Origin: Argentina anserina
Taxonomy: Eukaryota; Streptophyta; Magnoliopsida; Rosales; Rosaceae
Length of the DNA stretch: 64,000 nt
NCBI RefSeq assembly: GCF_933775445.1
Contig: NW_026089509.1
Location: forward strand, 1-64,000
Reading direction: 5' to 3'
Part shown: positions 47,006-59,171 of the stretch, piece by piece
Numbering within the stretch: the stretch's first letter is position 1
Layout of the letters: each line of letters begins with the position of its first letter
Program-made: the position numbers and the translations under genes
The notes under the pieces: generated by a model
The model's input: only the letters and a program-made list of their open reading frames with translations
Databases searched by the model: none
What the model was told of the DNA's origin: nothing

Positions 47006-49952
47006 GTATTTGAGAGTTTTGCAAGTGTGGGAGTGTGTTTCTTTCAAACTGAGTATCTTTACATCGTTTGCGTATCTTTACTATTCCAATTGTGTATCTT
47101 TTCATTTCTCGTTTGAGTATCTTTCTGTAAGGCTTCTGATGCGAGTTTCTATTGTATTTGAGAGTTTTGCAAGTGTGGGAGTGTGTTTCTTTTAAACTGA
47201 GTATCTTTACATCGTTTGCGTATCTTTACTATTCCAATTATGTATCTTTACATCGTTTGCGTATCTTTACTATTCCAATTGTGTATCTTTTCATTTCTCG
47301 TTTGAGTATCTTTCTGTCTGGCTTTCTGATGCGAGTTTCTATTGAATTTGAGAGTTTTGCAAGTGTGGGAGTGTGTTTCTTTCAAACTGAGTATCTTTAC
47401 ATCGTTTGCGTATCTTTACTATTCCAATTGTGTATCTTTACATCGTTTGCGTATCTTTACTATTCCAATTGTGTATCTTTTCATTTCTCGTTTGAGTATC
47501 TTTCTGTCTGGCTTTCTGATGCGAGTTTCTATTGAAGTTGTGAGTTTTGCAAGTGTGGGAGTGTGTTTCTTTCAAACTGAGTATCTTTACGTCGTTTGCG
47601 TATCTTTACTATTCCAATTGTGTATCTTTACATCGTTTGCGTATCTTTACTATTCCAATTTTGTATCTTTACATCGTTTGCGTATCTTTACTATTCCAAT
47701 TGTGTATCTTTTCATTTCTCGTTTGAGTATCTTTCTGTAAGGCTTTCTGATGCGAGTTTCTATTGAATTTGAGAGTTTTGCAAGTGTGGGAGTGTGTTTC
47801 TTTCCAATTGTGTATCTTTACATCGTTTGTGTATCTTTACTATTCCAATTGTGTATCTTTTCATTTCTCGCTTGAGTATCTTTCTGTAAGGCTTCTGATG
47901 CGAGTTTCTAAATAATTTGAGAGTTTTGCAAGTGTGGGAGTGTGTTTCTTTCAAATTAAGTATCTTTACATCGTTTGCGTATCTTTACTATTCCAATTGT
48001 GTATCTTTTAATTTCTCGTTTGAGTATCTTTCTGTAAGTCTTTCTGATGCGAGTTTCTATTGTATTTGAGAGTTTTGCAAGTGTGGGAGTGTGTTTCTTT
48101 CAAACTGAGTATCTTTACATCGTTTGCGTATCTTTACTATTCCAATTGTGTATGTTTTCTATTCTGGTTTGAGTATCTTTCTGAACGGATTTCTGATGCG
48201 AGTTTCTATTGAATTTGAGAGTTTTGCAAGTGTGGGAGTGTGTTTCTTTCAAACTGAGTATCTTTACATCGTTTGCGTATCTTTACTATTCCAATTGTGT
48301 ATCTTTTCATTTGTCGTTTGAGTATCTTTCTGTAAGGCTTCTGATGCGAGTTTCTATTGTATTTGAGAGTTTTGCAAGTGTGGGAGTGTGTTTCTTTTAA
48401 ACTGAGTATCTTTACATCGTTTGCGTATCTTTACTATTCCAATTGTGTATCTTTTCAATTCTCGTTTGAGTATCTTTCTGAACGGCTATCTGATGCGAGT
48501 TTCTATTGAATTTGAGAGTTTTGCAAGTGTGGGAGTGTGTTTCTTTCAAACTGAGTATCTTTACATCGTTTGCGTATCTTTACTATTCCAATTGTGTATC
48601 TTTTCAATTCTCGTTTGAGTATCTTTCTGTAAGGCTTTCTGATGCGAGTTTCTATTGAATTTGAGAGTTTTGCAAGTGTGAGAGTGTGTTTCTTTCAAAC
48701 TGAGTATCTTTACATCGTTTACGTATCTTTACTATTCCAATTGTGTATCTTTTCATTTCTCGTTTGAGTATCTTTCTGTAAGGCTTCTGATGCGAGTTTC
48801 TATTGTATTTGAGAGTTTTGCAAGTGTGGGAGTGTGTTTCTTTCAAACTGAGTATCTTTACATCGTTTGCGTATCTTTACTATTCCAATTGTGTATCTTT
48901 TCATTTCTCGTTTGAGTATCTTTCTGTAAGGCTTCTGATGCGAGTTTCTATTGTATTTGAGAGTTTTGCAAGTGTGGGAGTGTGTTTCTTTTAAACTGAG
49001 TATCTTTACATCGTTTGCGTATCTTTACTATTCCAATTATGTATCTTTACATCGTTTGCGTATCTTTACTATTCCAATTGTGTATCTTTTCATTTCTCGT
49101 TTGAGTATCTTTCTGTCTGGCTTTCTGATGCGAGTTTCTATTGAATTTGAGAGTTTTGCAAGTGTGGGAGTGTGTTTCTTTCAAACAGAGTATCTTTACA
49201 TCGTTTGCGTATCTTTACTATTCCAATTGTGTATCTTTACATCGTTTGCGTATCTTTACTATTCCAATTGTGTATCTTTTCATTTCTCGTTTGAGTATCT
49301 TTCTGTCTGGCTTTCTGATGCGAGTTTCTATTGAATTTGTGAGTTTTGCAAGTGTGGGAGTGTGTTTCTTTCAAACTGAGTATCTTTACGTCGTTTGCGT
49401 ATCTTTACTATTCCAATTGTGTATCTTTACATCGTTTGCGTATCTTTACTATTCCAATTTTGTATCTTTACATCGTTTGCGTATCTTTACTATTCCAATT
49501 GTGTATCTTTTCATTTCTCGTTTGAGTATCTTTCTGTAAGGCTTTCTGATGCGAGTTTCTATTGAATTTGAGAGTTTTGCAAGTGTGGGAGTGTGTTTCT
49601 TTCCAATTGTGTATCTTTACATCGTTTGTGTATCTTTACTATTCCAATTGTGTATCTTTTCATTTCTCGCTTGAGTATCTTTCTGTAAGGCTTCTGATGC
49701 GAGTTTCTAAATAATTTGACAGTTTTGCAAGTGTGGGAGTGTGTTTCTTTCAAATTAAGTATCTTTACATCGTTTGCGTATCTTTACTATTCCAATTGTG
49801 TATCTTTTCATTTCTCGTTTGAGTATCTTTCTGTAAGTCTTTCTGATGCGAGTTTCTATTGTATTTGAGAGTTTTGCAAGTGTGGGAGTGTGTTTCTTTC
49901 AAACTGAGTATCTTTACATCGTTTGCGTATCTTTACTATTCCAATTGTGTAT
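46615..49952 (+). repeat. 1799-bp tandem duplication
   Basis: Copy 1 runs from about 46615 to 48413 and copy 2 from about 48414 to 49952, where the match to copy 1 stops. Both contain GTGAGAGTGTG, GTTTACGTATC, an AATTATGTATC long monomer, two CTGTCTGGC monomers, the hybrid joint TTTCTTTCCAATTG and CTAAATAATTTGA. By eye I counted about seven differences, for example TATCATTTC at 46929, GAAGTTGTGAG at 47534, CAAACAGAG at 49186 and TTTGACAG at 49717, so the copies are recent but no longer identical. Confidence 0.9.
47749..47896 (+). repeat. Hybrid 148-bp monomer with out-of-phase 41-bp loss
   Basis: The normal TTTCTTTCAAACTGAGTATC is replaced by TTTCTTTCCAATTGTGTATC. The first A-B pair has been removed from inside the head tail-end to inside block B, leaving the second pair intact. 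The unit is thus a 189 bp monomer minus 41 bp, but with the loss in a different register from the usual 149-mer. Descendants, some reading TTTCATTCCAATTG, lie near 49602, 52183, 53202, 59733 and 60750, so one rare event has been copied at least five times. Confidence 0.88.
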
Positions 49953-50108
49953 CTTTACATCGTTTGCGTATCTTTACTATTCCAATTGTGTATCTTTTCA
50001 TTTCTCGTTTGAGTATCTTTCTGTAAGGCTTTCTGATGCGAGTTTCTATTGAATTTGAGAGTTTTGCAAGTGTGGGAGTGTGTTTCTTTCAAACTGAGTA
50101 TCTTTACA

Positions 50109-51160
50109 TCGTTTGCGTATCTGTACTATTCCAATTGTGTATCTTTTCATTTCTCGTTTGAGTATCTTTCTGTAAGGCTTTCTGATGCGAGTTTCTATTG
50201 AATTTGAGAGTTTTGCAAGTGTGGGAGTGTGTTTCTTTCAAACTGAGTATCTTTACATCGTTTGCGTATCTTTACTATTCCAATTGTGTATCTTTTCATT
50301 TCTGGTTTGAGTATCTTTCTCAACGGCTATCCGATGCGAGTTTCTATTGATTTGAGAGTTTTGCAAGTGTGGGAGTGTGTTTCTTTCAAACTGAGTATCT
50401 TTACATCGTTTGCGTATCTTTACTATTCCAATTGTGTATGTTTTTTATTCTGGTTTGAGTATCTTTCTGAACGGATTTCTGATGCGAGTTTCTATTGAAT
50501 TTGAGAGTTTTGCAAGTGTGGGAGTGTGTTTCTTTCAAACTGAGTATCTTTACATCGTTTGCGTATCTTTACTATTCCAATTGTGTATCTTTTCATTTCT
50601 CGTTTGAGTATCTTTCTGTAAGGCTTCTGATGCGAGTTTCTATTGTATTTGAGAGTTTTGCAAGTGTGGGAGTGTGTTTCTTTTAAACTGAGTATCTTTA
50701 CATCGTTTGCGTATCGTTACTATTCCAATTGTGTATCTTTTCATTTCTCGTTTGAGTATCTTTCTGAACGGATTTCTGATGCGAGTTTCTATTGAATTTG
50801 AGAGTTTTGCAAGTGTGGGAGTGTGTTTCTTTCAAACTGAATATCTTTACATCGTTTGCGTATCTTTACTATTCCAATTGTGTATCTTTTCAATTCTCGT
50901 TTGAGTATCTTTCTGAACGGCTATCTGATGCGAGTTTCTATTGAATTTGAGAGTTTTGCAAGTGTGGGAGTGTGTTTCTTTCAAACTGAGTATCTTTACA
51001 TCGTTTGCGTATCTTTACTATTCCAATTGTGTATCTTTTCAATTCTCGTTTGAGTATCTTTCTGTAAGGCTTTCTGATGCGAGTTTCTATTGAATTTGAG
51101 AGTTTTGCAAGTGTGGGAGTGTGTTTCTTTCAAACTGAGTATCTTTACATCGTTTGCGTA
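50109..51160 (+). repeat. Copy of 45.9-46.9 kb at a lag of 4234 bp
   Basis: Markers CTCAACGGCTATCCGATGCG followed by CTATTGATTTGAG (one A missing), GTGTATGTTTT, CTTTTAAACTGAG, GTATCGTTAC, GAACGGATTTCTG and ACTGAATATC occur in the same order and spacing as at 45875-46930. The left limit falls where the upstream long monomer is replaced by 149-mers. Differences include ATCTGTACTATTCC near 50121 and TTTTTTATTCTGG in place of TTTTCTATTCTGG. Confidence 0.86.
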
Positions 51161-51904
51161 TCTTTACTATTCCAATTGTGTATGTTTTTTATTCTGGTTT
51201 GAGTATCTTTCTGAACGGATTTCTGATGCGAGTTTCTATTGAATTTGAGAGTTTTGCAAGTGTGGGAGTGTGTTTCTTTCAAACTGAGTATCTTTACATC
51301 GTTTGCGTATCTTTACTATTCCAATTGTGTATCTTTTCATTTCTCGTTTGAGTATCTTTCTGTAAGGCTTCTGATGCGAGTTTCTATTGTATTTGAGAGT
51401 TTTGCAAGTGTGGGAGTGTGTTTCTTTTAAACTGAGTATCTTTACATCGTTTGCGTATCATTACTATTCCAATTGTGTATCTTTACATCGTTTGCGTATC
51501 TTTACTATTCCAATTGTGTATCTTTTCATTTCTCGTTTGAGTATCTTTCTGTCTGGCTTTCTGATGCGAGTTTCTATTGAATTTGAGAGTTTTGCAAGTG
51601 TGGGAGTGTGTTTCTTTCAAACTGAGTATCTTTACATCGTTTGCGTATCTTTACTATTCCAATTGTGTATCTTTACATCGTTTGCGTATCTTTACTATTC
51701 CAATTGTGTATCTTTTCATTTCTCGTTTGAGTATCTTTCTGTAAGGCTTTCTGATGCGAGTTTCTATTGTATTTGAGAGTTTTGCAAGTGTGGGAGTGTG
51801 TTTCTTTCAAACTGAGTATCTTTACATCGTTTGCGTATCTTTACTATTCCAATTGTGTATCTTTTCATTTCTGGTTTGAGTATCTTTCTCAACGGCTATC
51901 CGAT

Positions 51905-53750
51905 GCGAGTTTCTATTGAATTTGTGAGTTTTGCAAGTGTGGGAGTGTGTTTCTTTCAAACTGAGTATCTTTACGTTGTTTGCGTATCTTTACTATTCCA
52001 ATTGTGTATCTTTACATCGTTTGCGTATCTTTACTATTCCAATTTTGTATCTTTACATTGTTTGCGTATCTTTACTATTCCAATTGTGTATCTTTTCATT
52101 TCTCGTTTGAGTATCTTTCTGTAAGGCTTTCTGATGCGAGTTTCTATTGAATTTGAGAGTTTTGCAAGTGTGGGAGTGTGTTTCATTCCAATTGTGTATC
52201 TTTACATCGTTTGTGTATCTTTACTATTCCAATTGTGTATCTTTTCATTTCTCGTTTGAGTATCTTTCTGTAAGGCTTTCTGATGCGAGTTTCTATTGTA
52301 TTTGAGAGTTTTGCAAGTGTGGGAGTGTGTTTCTTTCAAATTGAGTATCTTTACATCGTTTGCGTATCTTTACTATTCCAATTGTGTATCTTTTCATTTC
52401 TCGTTTGACTATCTTTCTGTAAGTCTTTCTGATGCGAGTTTCTATTGTATTTGAGAGTTTTGCAAGTGTGGGTGGGTGTTTCTTTCAAACTGAGTATCTT
52501 TACATCGTTTGCGTATCTTTACTATTCCAATTGTGTATCTTTACATCGTTTGCGTATCTTTACTATTCCAATTGTGTATCTTTTCATTTCTCGTTTGAGT
52601 ATCTTTCTGTAAGGCTTTCTGATGCGAGTTTCTATTGAATTTGAGAGTTTTGCAAGTGTGGGAGTGTGTTTCTTTCAAACTGAGTATCTTTACATCGTTT
52701 GCGTATCTTTACTATTCCAATTGTGTATGTTTTCATTTCTCGTTTGAGTATCTTTCTGTCTGGCTTTCTGATGCGAGTTTCTATTGAATTTGAGAGTTTT
52801 GCAAGTGTGGGAGTGTGTTTCTTTCAAACTGAGTATCTTTACATCGTTTGCGTATCTTTATTATTCTAATTGTGTATCTTTTCATTTCTCGTTTGAGTAT
52901 CTTTCTGTAAGGATTCTGATGCGAGTTTCTATTGAATTTGTGAGTTTTGCAAGTGTGGGAGTGTGTTTCTTTCAAACTGAGTATCTTTACGTTGTTTGCG
53001 TATCTTTACTATTCCAATTGTGTATCTTTACATCGTTTGCGTATCTTTACTATTCCAATTTTGTATCTTTACATTGTTTGCGTATCTTTACTATTCCAAT
53101 TGTGTATCTTTTCATTTCTCGTTTGAGTATCTTTCTGTAAGGCTTTCTGATGCGAGTTTCTATTGAATTTGAGAGTTTTGCAAGTGTGGGAGTGTGTTTC
53201 ATTCCAATTGTGTATCTTTACATCGTTTGTGTATCTTTACTATTCCAATTGTGTATCTTTTCATTTCTCATTTGAGTATCTTTCTGTAAGGCTTTCTGAT
53301 GCGAGTTTCTATTGTATTTGAGAGTTTTGCAAGTGTGGGAGTGTGTTTCTTTCAAATTGAGTATCTTTACATCGTTTGCGTATCTTTACTATTCCAATTG
53401 TGTATCTTTTCATTTCTCGTTTGACTATCTTTCTGTAAGTCTTTCTGATGCGAGTTTCTATTGTATTTGAGAGTTTTGCAAGTGTGGGAGTGTGTTTCTT
53501 TCAAACTGAGTATCTTTACATCGTTTGCGTATCTTTACTATTCCAATTGTGTATCTTTACATCGTTTGCGTATCTTTACTATTCCAATTGTGTATCTTTT
53601 CATTTCTCGTTTGAGTATCTTTCTGTAAGGCTTTCTGATGCGAGTTTCTATTGAATTTGAGAGTTTTGCAAGTGTGGGAGTGTGTTTCTTTCAAACTGAG
53701 TATCTTTACATCGTTTGCGTATCTTTACTATTCCAATTGTGTATCTTTTC
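51905..53750 (+). repeat. 1016-bp tandem duplication, first pair
   Basis: The block from about 51905 recurs from about 52921: GAATTTGTGAG, TTTACGTTG, CCAATTTTGTATC, TTTACATTG, the hybrid TTTCATTCCAATTG and GTTTGACTATC appear twice, 1016 bp apart. A single-copy difference is GGGTGGGTGTTTC near 52470 against GGGAGTGTG near 53486; another is TTTCTCATTTGAG near 53267. A second pair with the same unit is at 59.2-61.3 kb. Confidence 0.88.
53447..53636 (+). repeat. Reference long monomer (190 bp)
   Basis: The distance between successive GATGCGAG starts here is 190 bp. The unit is a 149 bp monomer in which the 19+22 bp block pair (A+B, 41 bp) occurs twice in a row, giving block order A-B-A-B-C. In the second A block the leading GAG is GTG, as expected if the duplication joined block B to an internal GTATCTTT. 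Long monomers of this structure are interspersed with 149-mers through the whole window in fixed orders that define the higher-order repeats. Confidence 0.95.
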
Positions 53751-56310
53751 ATTTCTCGTTTGAGTATCTTTCTGTAAGGCTTTCTGATGCGAGTTTCTAT
53801 TGAATTTGAGAGTTTTGCAAGTGTGGGAGTGTGTTTCTTTCAAACTGAGTATCTTTACATCGTTTGCGTATCTTTACTATTCCAATTGTGTATCTTTACA
53901 TCGTTTGCGTATCTTTACTATTCCAATTTTGTATCTTATCATTTCTCGTTTGAGTATCTTTCTGTAAGACTTTCTGATGCGAGTTTCTATTGAATTTGAG
54001 AGTTTTGCAAGTGTGGGAGTGTGTTTCTTTCAAACTGAGTATCTTTACATCGTTTGGGTATCTTTACTATTCCAATTGTGTATCTTTTCATTTCTCGTTT
54101 GAGTATCTTGCTGTAAGGCTTCTGATGCGAGTTTCTATTGTATTTGAGAGTTTTGCAAGTGTGGGAGTGTGTTTCTTTCAAACTGAGTATCTTTACATCG
54201 TTTGTGTATCTTTAATATTCCAATTGTGTATCTTTACATCGTTTGCATATCTTTACTATTCCAATTGTGTATCTTTTCATTTCTCGTTTGAGTATCTTTC
54301 TGTAAGGCTTCTGATGCGAGTTTCTATTGAATTTGAGAGTTTTGCAAGTGTGGGAGTGTGTTTCTTTCAAACTGAGTATCTTTACATCGTTTGCGTATCT
54401 TTACTATTCCAATTGTGTATCTTTACATCGTTTGCGTATCTTTACTATTCCAATTGTGTATCTTGTCATTTCTCGTTTGAGTATCTTTCTGTAAGGCTTC
54501 TGATGCGAGTTTCTATTGAATTTGTGAGTTTTGCAAGTGTGGGAGTGTGTTTCTTTCAAACTGAGTATCTTTACGTCGTTTGCGTATCTTTACTATTCCA
54601 ATTGTGTATCTTTACATCGTTTGCGTATCTTTACTATTCCAATTGTGTATCTTTTCATTTCTCGTTTCAGTGTCTTTCTGTAAGGCTTTCTAATGCGAGT
54701 TTCTATTGAATTTGAGAGTTTTGCAAGTGTGGGAGTGTGTATCTTTCAAACTGAGTATCTTTACATCGTTTGCGTATCTTTACTATTCCAATTGTGTATC
54801 TTTACATCGTTTGCGTATCTTTACTATTCCAATTGTGTATCTTTTCATTACTCGTTTAAGTATCTTTCTGTATGGCTTCTGATGCGAGTTTCTATTGTAT
54901 TTGAGAGTTTTGCAAGTGTGGGAGTGTGTTTCTTTCAAACTGAGTATCTTTACATCGTTTGCGTATCTTTACTATTCCAATTGTGTATCTTTACATCGTT
55001 TGTGTATCTTTACTATTCCAATTGTGTATCTTTTCATCGTTTGCGTATCTTTACTATTCCAATTGTGTATCTTTTCATTTCTCGTTTCAGTGTCTTTCTG
55101 TAAGGCTTTCTGATGCGAGTTTCTATTGTATTTGAGAGTTTTGCACGTGTGGGAGTGTGTTTCTTTCAAACTGAGTATCTTTACATCGTTTGCGTATCTT
55201 TACTATTCCAATTGTGTATCTTTACATCGTTTGCGTATCTTTACTATTCCAATTGTGTATCTTTTCATTACTCGTTTAAGTATCTTTCTGTATGGCTTCT
55301 GATGCGAGTTTCTATTGAATTTGAGAGTTTTGCAAGTGTGGGAGTGTGTTTCTTTCAAACTGAGTATCTTTACATCGTTTGCGTATCTTTACTATTCCAA
55401 TTGTGTATCTTTACATCGTTTGTGTATCTTTACTATTCCAATTGTGTATCTTTTCATTTCTCGTTTGAGTATCTTTCTGTAAGGCTTCTGATGCGAATTT
55501 CTATATTATTTGAGAGTTTTGCAAGTGTGGGAGTGTGTTTCTTTCAAATTGAGTATCTTTACATCGTTTGCGTATCTTTACTATTCCAATTATGTATCTT
55601 TACATCGTTTGCCTATCTTTACTATTCCAATTGTGTATCTTTTCATTTCTCGTTTGAGTATCTTTCTGTAAGGCTTCTGATGCGAGTTTCTATTGAATTT
55701 GTGAGTTTTGCAAGTGTGGGAGTGTGTTTCTTTCAAACTGAGTATCTTTACGTCGTTTGCGTATCTATACTATTCCAATTGTGTATCTTTACATCGTTTG
55801 CGTATCTTTACTATTCCAATTGTGTATCTTTACATCGTTTGCGTATCTTTACTATTCCAATTGTGTATCTTTTCATTTCTCGTTTCAGTGTCTTTCTGTA
55901 AGGCTTCTGATGCGAGTTTCAATTGTATTTGAAAGTTTTGCAAGTGTGGGAGTGTGTTTCTTTCAAACTGAGTATCTTTACATCGTTTGCGTTTCTTTAC
56001 TATTCCAATTGTGTATCTTTACATCGTTTGCGTATCTTTACTATTCCAATTGTGTATCTTTTCATTACTCGTTTAAGTATCTTTCTGTAAGGCTTCTGAT
56101 GCGAGTTTCTATTGCATTTGAGAGTTTTGCAAGTGTGGGAGTGTGTTTCTTTCAAACTGAGTATCTTTACATCGTTTGCGTATCTTTACTATTCCAATTG
56201 TGTATCTTTTCATTTCTCGTTTGAGTATCTTTCTGTAAGGCTTTCTGATGCGAGTTTCTATTGTATTTGAGAGTTTTGCAAGTGTGGGAGTGTGTTTCTT
56301 TCAAACTGAG
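53552..56310 (+). repeat. 2759-bp duplication, copy 1
   Basis: The match to copy 2 begins at 53552, inside GTATCTTTACATCG, and extends through 56310. Internal markers are CCAATTTTGTATCTTATC, GTTTGGGTATC, ATCTTGCTG, TTTAATATTCC, GTATCTTGTCATTTC, GTTTCAGTGTC, GTGTGTATCTTTC, GCACGTGTGGG, GATGCGAATTTC, GCCTATCTTTAC, ATCTATACTATTCC and CTATTGCATTTGAG. Every one reappears 2759 bp downstream. It contains several in-frame 189-mers, giving open frames of 239 and 262 codons of no evident meaning. Confidence 0.93.
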
Positions 56311-59122
56311 TATCTTTACATCGTTTGCGTATCTTTACTATTCCAATTGTGTATCTTTTCATTTCTCGTTTGAGTATCTTTCTGTAAGGCTTTCTGATGC
56401 GAGTTTCTATTGAATTTGAGAGTTTTGCAAGTGTGGGAGTGTGTTTCTTTCAAACTGAGTATCTTTACATCGTTTGCGTATCTTTACTATTCCAATTGTG
56501 TATCTTTTCATTTCTCGTTTGAGTATCTTTCTGTAAGGCTTTCTGATGCGAGTTTCTATTGAATTTGAGAGTTTTGCAAGTGTGGGAGTGTGTTTCTTTC
56601 AAACTGAGTATCTTTACATCGTTTGCGTATCTTTACTATTCCAATTGTGTATCTTTACATCGTTTGCGTATCTTTACTATTCCAATTTTGTATCTTATCA
56701 TTTCTCGTTTGAGTATCTTTCTGTAAGACTTTCTGATGCGAGTTTCTATTGAATTTGAGAGTTTTGCAAGTGTGGGAGTGTGTTTCTTTCAAACTGAGTA
56801 TCTTTACATCGTTTGGGTATCTTTACTATTCCAATTGTGTATCTTTTCATTTCTCGTTTGAGTATCTTGCTGTAAGGCTTCTGATGCGAGTTTCTATTGT
56901 ATTTGAGAGTTTTGCAAGTGTGGGAGTGTGTTTCTTTCAAACTGAGTATCTTTACATCGTTTGTGTATCTTTAATATTCCAATTGTGTATCTTTACATCG
57001 TTTGCATATCTTTACTATTCCAATTGTGTATCTTTTCATTTCTCGTTTGAGTATCTTTCTGTAAGGCTTCTGATGCGAGTTTCTATTGAATTTGAGAGTT
57101 TTGCAAGTGTGGGAGTGTGTTTCTTTCAAACTGAGTATCTTTACATCGTTTGCGTATCTTTACTATTCCAATTGTGTATCTTTACATCGTTTGCGTATCT
57201 TTACTATTCCAATTGTGTATCTTGTCATTTCTCGTTTGAGTATCTTTCTGTAAGGCTTCTGATGCGAGTTTCTATTGAATTTGTGAGTTTTGCAAGTGTG
57301 GGAGTGTGTTTCTTTCAAACTGAGTATCTTTACGTCGTTTGCGTATCTTTACTATTCCAATTGTGTATCTTTACATCGTTTGCGTATCTTTACTATTCCA
57401 ATTGTGTATCTTTTCATTTCTCGTTTCAGTGTCTTTCTGTAAGGCTTTCTAATGCGAGTTTCTATTGAATTTGAGAGTTTTGCAAGTGTGGGAGTGTGTA
57501 TCTTTCAAACTGAGTATCTTTACATCGTTTGCGTATCTTTACTATTCCAATTGTGTATCTTTACATCGTTTGCGTATCTTTACTATTCCAATTGTGTATC
57601 TTTTCATTACTCGTTTAAGTATCTTTCTGTATGGCTTCTGATGCGAGTTTCTATTGTATTTGAGAGTTTTGCAAGTGTGGGAGTGTGTTTCTTTCAAACT
57701 GAGTATCTTTACATCGTTTGCGTATCTTTACTATTCCAATTGTGTATCTTTACATCGTTTGTGTATCTTTACTATTCCAATTGTGTATCTTTTCATCGTT
57801 TGCGTATCTTTACTATTCCAATTGTGTATCTTTTCATTTCTCGTTTCAGTGTCTTTCTGTAAGGCTTTCTGATGCGAGTTTCTATTGTATTTGAGAGTTT
57901 TGCACGTGTGGGAGTGTGTTTCTTTCAAACTGAGTATCTTTACATCGTTTGCGTATCTTTACTATTCCAATTGTGTATCTTTACATCGTTTGCGTATCTT
58001 TACTATTCCAATTGTGTATCTTTTCATTACTCGTTTAAGTATCTTTCTGTATGGCTTCTGATGCGAGTTTCTATTGAATTTGAGAGTTTTGCAAGTGTGG
58101 GAGTGTGTTTCTTTCAAACTGAGTATCTTTACATCGTTTGCGTATCTTTACTATTCCAATTGTGTATCTTTACATCGTTTGTGTATCTTTACTATTCCAA
58201 TTGTGTATCTTTTCATTTCTCGTTTGAGTATCTTTCTGTAAGGCTTCTGATGCGAATTTCTATATTATTTGAGAGTTTTGCAAGTGTGGGAGTGTGTTTC
58301 TTTCAAATTGAGTATCTTTACATCGTTTGCGTATCTTTACTATTCCAATTATGTATCTTTACATCGTTTGCCTATCTTTACTATTCCAATTGTGTATCTT
58401 TTCATTTCTCGTTTGAGTATCTTTCTGTAAGGCTTCTGATGCGAGTTTCTATTGAATTTGTGAGTTTTGCAAGTGTGGGAGTGTGTTTCTTTCAAACTGA
58501 GTATCTTTACGTCGTTTGCGTATCTATACTATTCCAATTGTGTATCTTTACATCGTTTGCGTATCTTTACTATTCCAATTGTGTATCTTTACATCGTTTG
58601 CGTATCTTTACTATTCCAATTGTGTATCTTTTCATTTCTCGTTTCAGTGTCTTTCTGTAAGGCTTCTGATGCGAGTTTCAATTGTATTTGAAAGTTTTGC
58701 AAGTGTGGGAGTGTGTTTCTTTCAAACTGAGTATCTTTACATCGTTTGCGTTTCTTTACTATTCCAATTGTGTATCTTTACATCGTTTGCGTATCTTTAC
58801 TATTCCAATTGTGTATCTTTTCATTACTCGTTTAAGTATCTTTCTGTAAGGCTTCTGATGCGAGTTTCTATTGCATTTGAGAGTTTTGCAAGTGTGGGAG
58901 TGTGTTTCTTTCAAACTGAGTATCTTTACATCGTTTGCGTATCTTTACTATTCCAATTGTGTATCTTTTCATTTCTCGTTTGAGTATCTTTCTGTAAGGC
59001 TTTCTGATGCGAGTTTCTATTGTATTTGAGAGTTTTGCAAGTGTGGGAGTGTGTTTCTTTCAAACTGAGTATCTTTACATCGTTTGCGTATCTTTACTAT
59101 TCCAATTGTGTATCTTTTCATT
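56311..59122 (+). repeat. 2759-bp duplication, copy 2
   Basis: All rare variants listed for copy 1 recur at exactly +2759, and the long open frames in both copies translate identically; I found no difference. The match continues to about 59122, where TTTCTGGTTTGAG replaces TTTCTCGTTTGAG. The left joint sits inside a GTATCTTT octamer: copy 1 is preceded by ATTGTG and copy 2 by CTGAG, as expected for unequal exchange between a B-A and a head-A junction. Confidence 0.93.
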
Positions 59123-59171
59123 TCTGGTTTGAGTATCTTTCTCAACGGCTATCCGATGCGAGTTTCTATTG

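Larger units (their letters stand above)
42546..51900 (+). repeat. Domain E: marked by GTGTATGTTTTCTATTCTGG
   Basis: The block C variant GTGTATGTTTTCTATTCTGG (or the TTTTTTATTCTGG form) occurs near 43577, 46201, 48149, 50435 and 51179 and is the domain signature. Others are GTGAGAGTGTG (near 45459, 46879, 48678), CTCAACGGCTATCCGATGCG, TTTACGTCG and GAATTTGTGAG. Internal lags are 1420, 1799, 1948, 2286 and 4234 bp. As in domain A there is no fixed HOR but a set of overlapping duplications. Confidence 0.85.
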
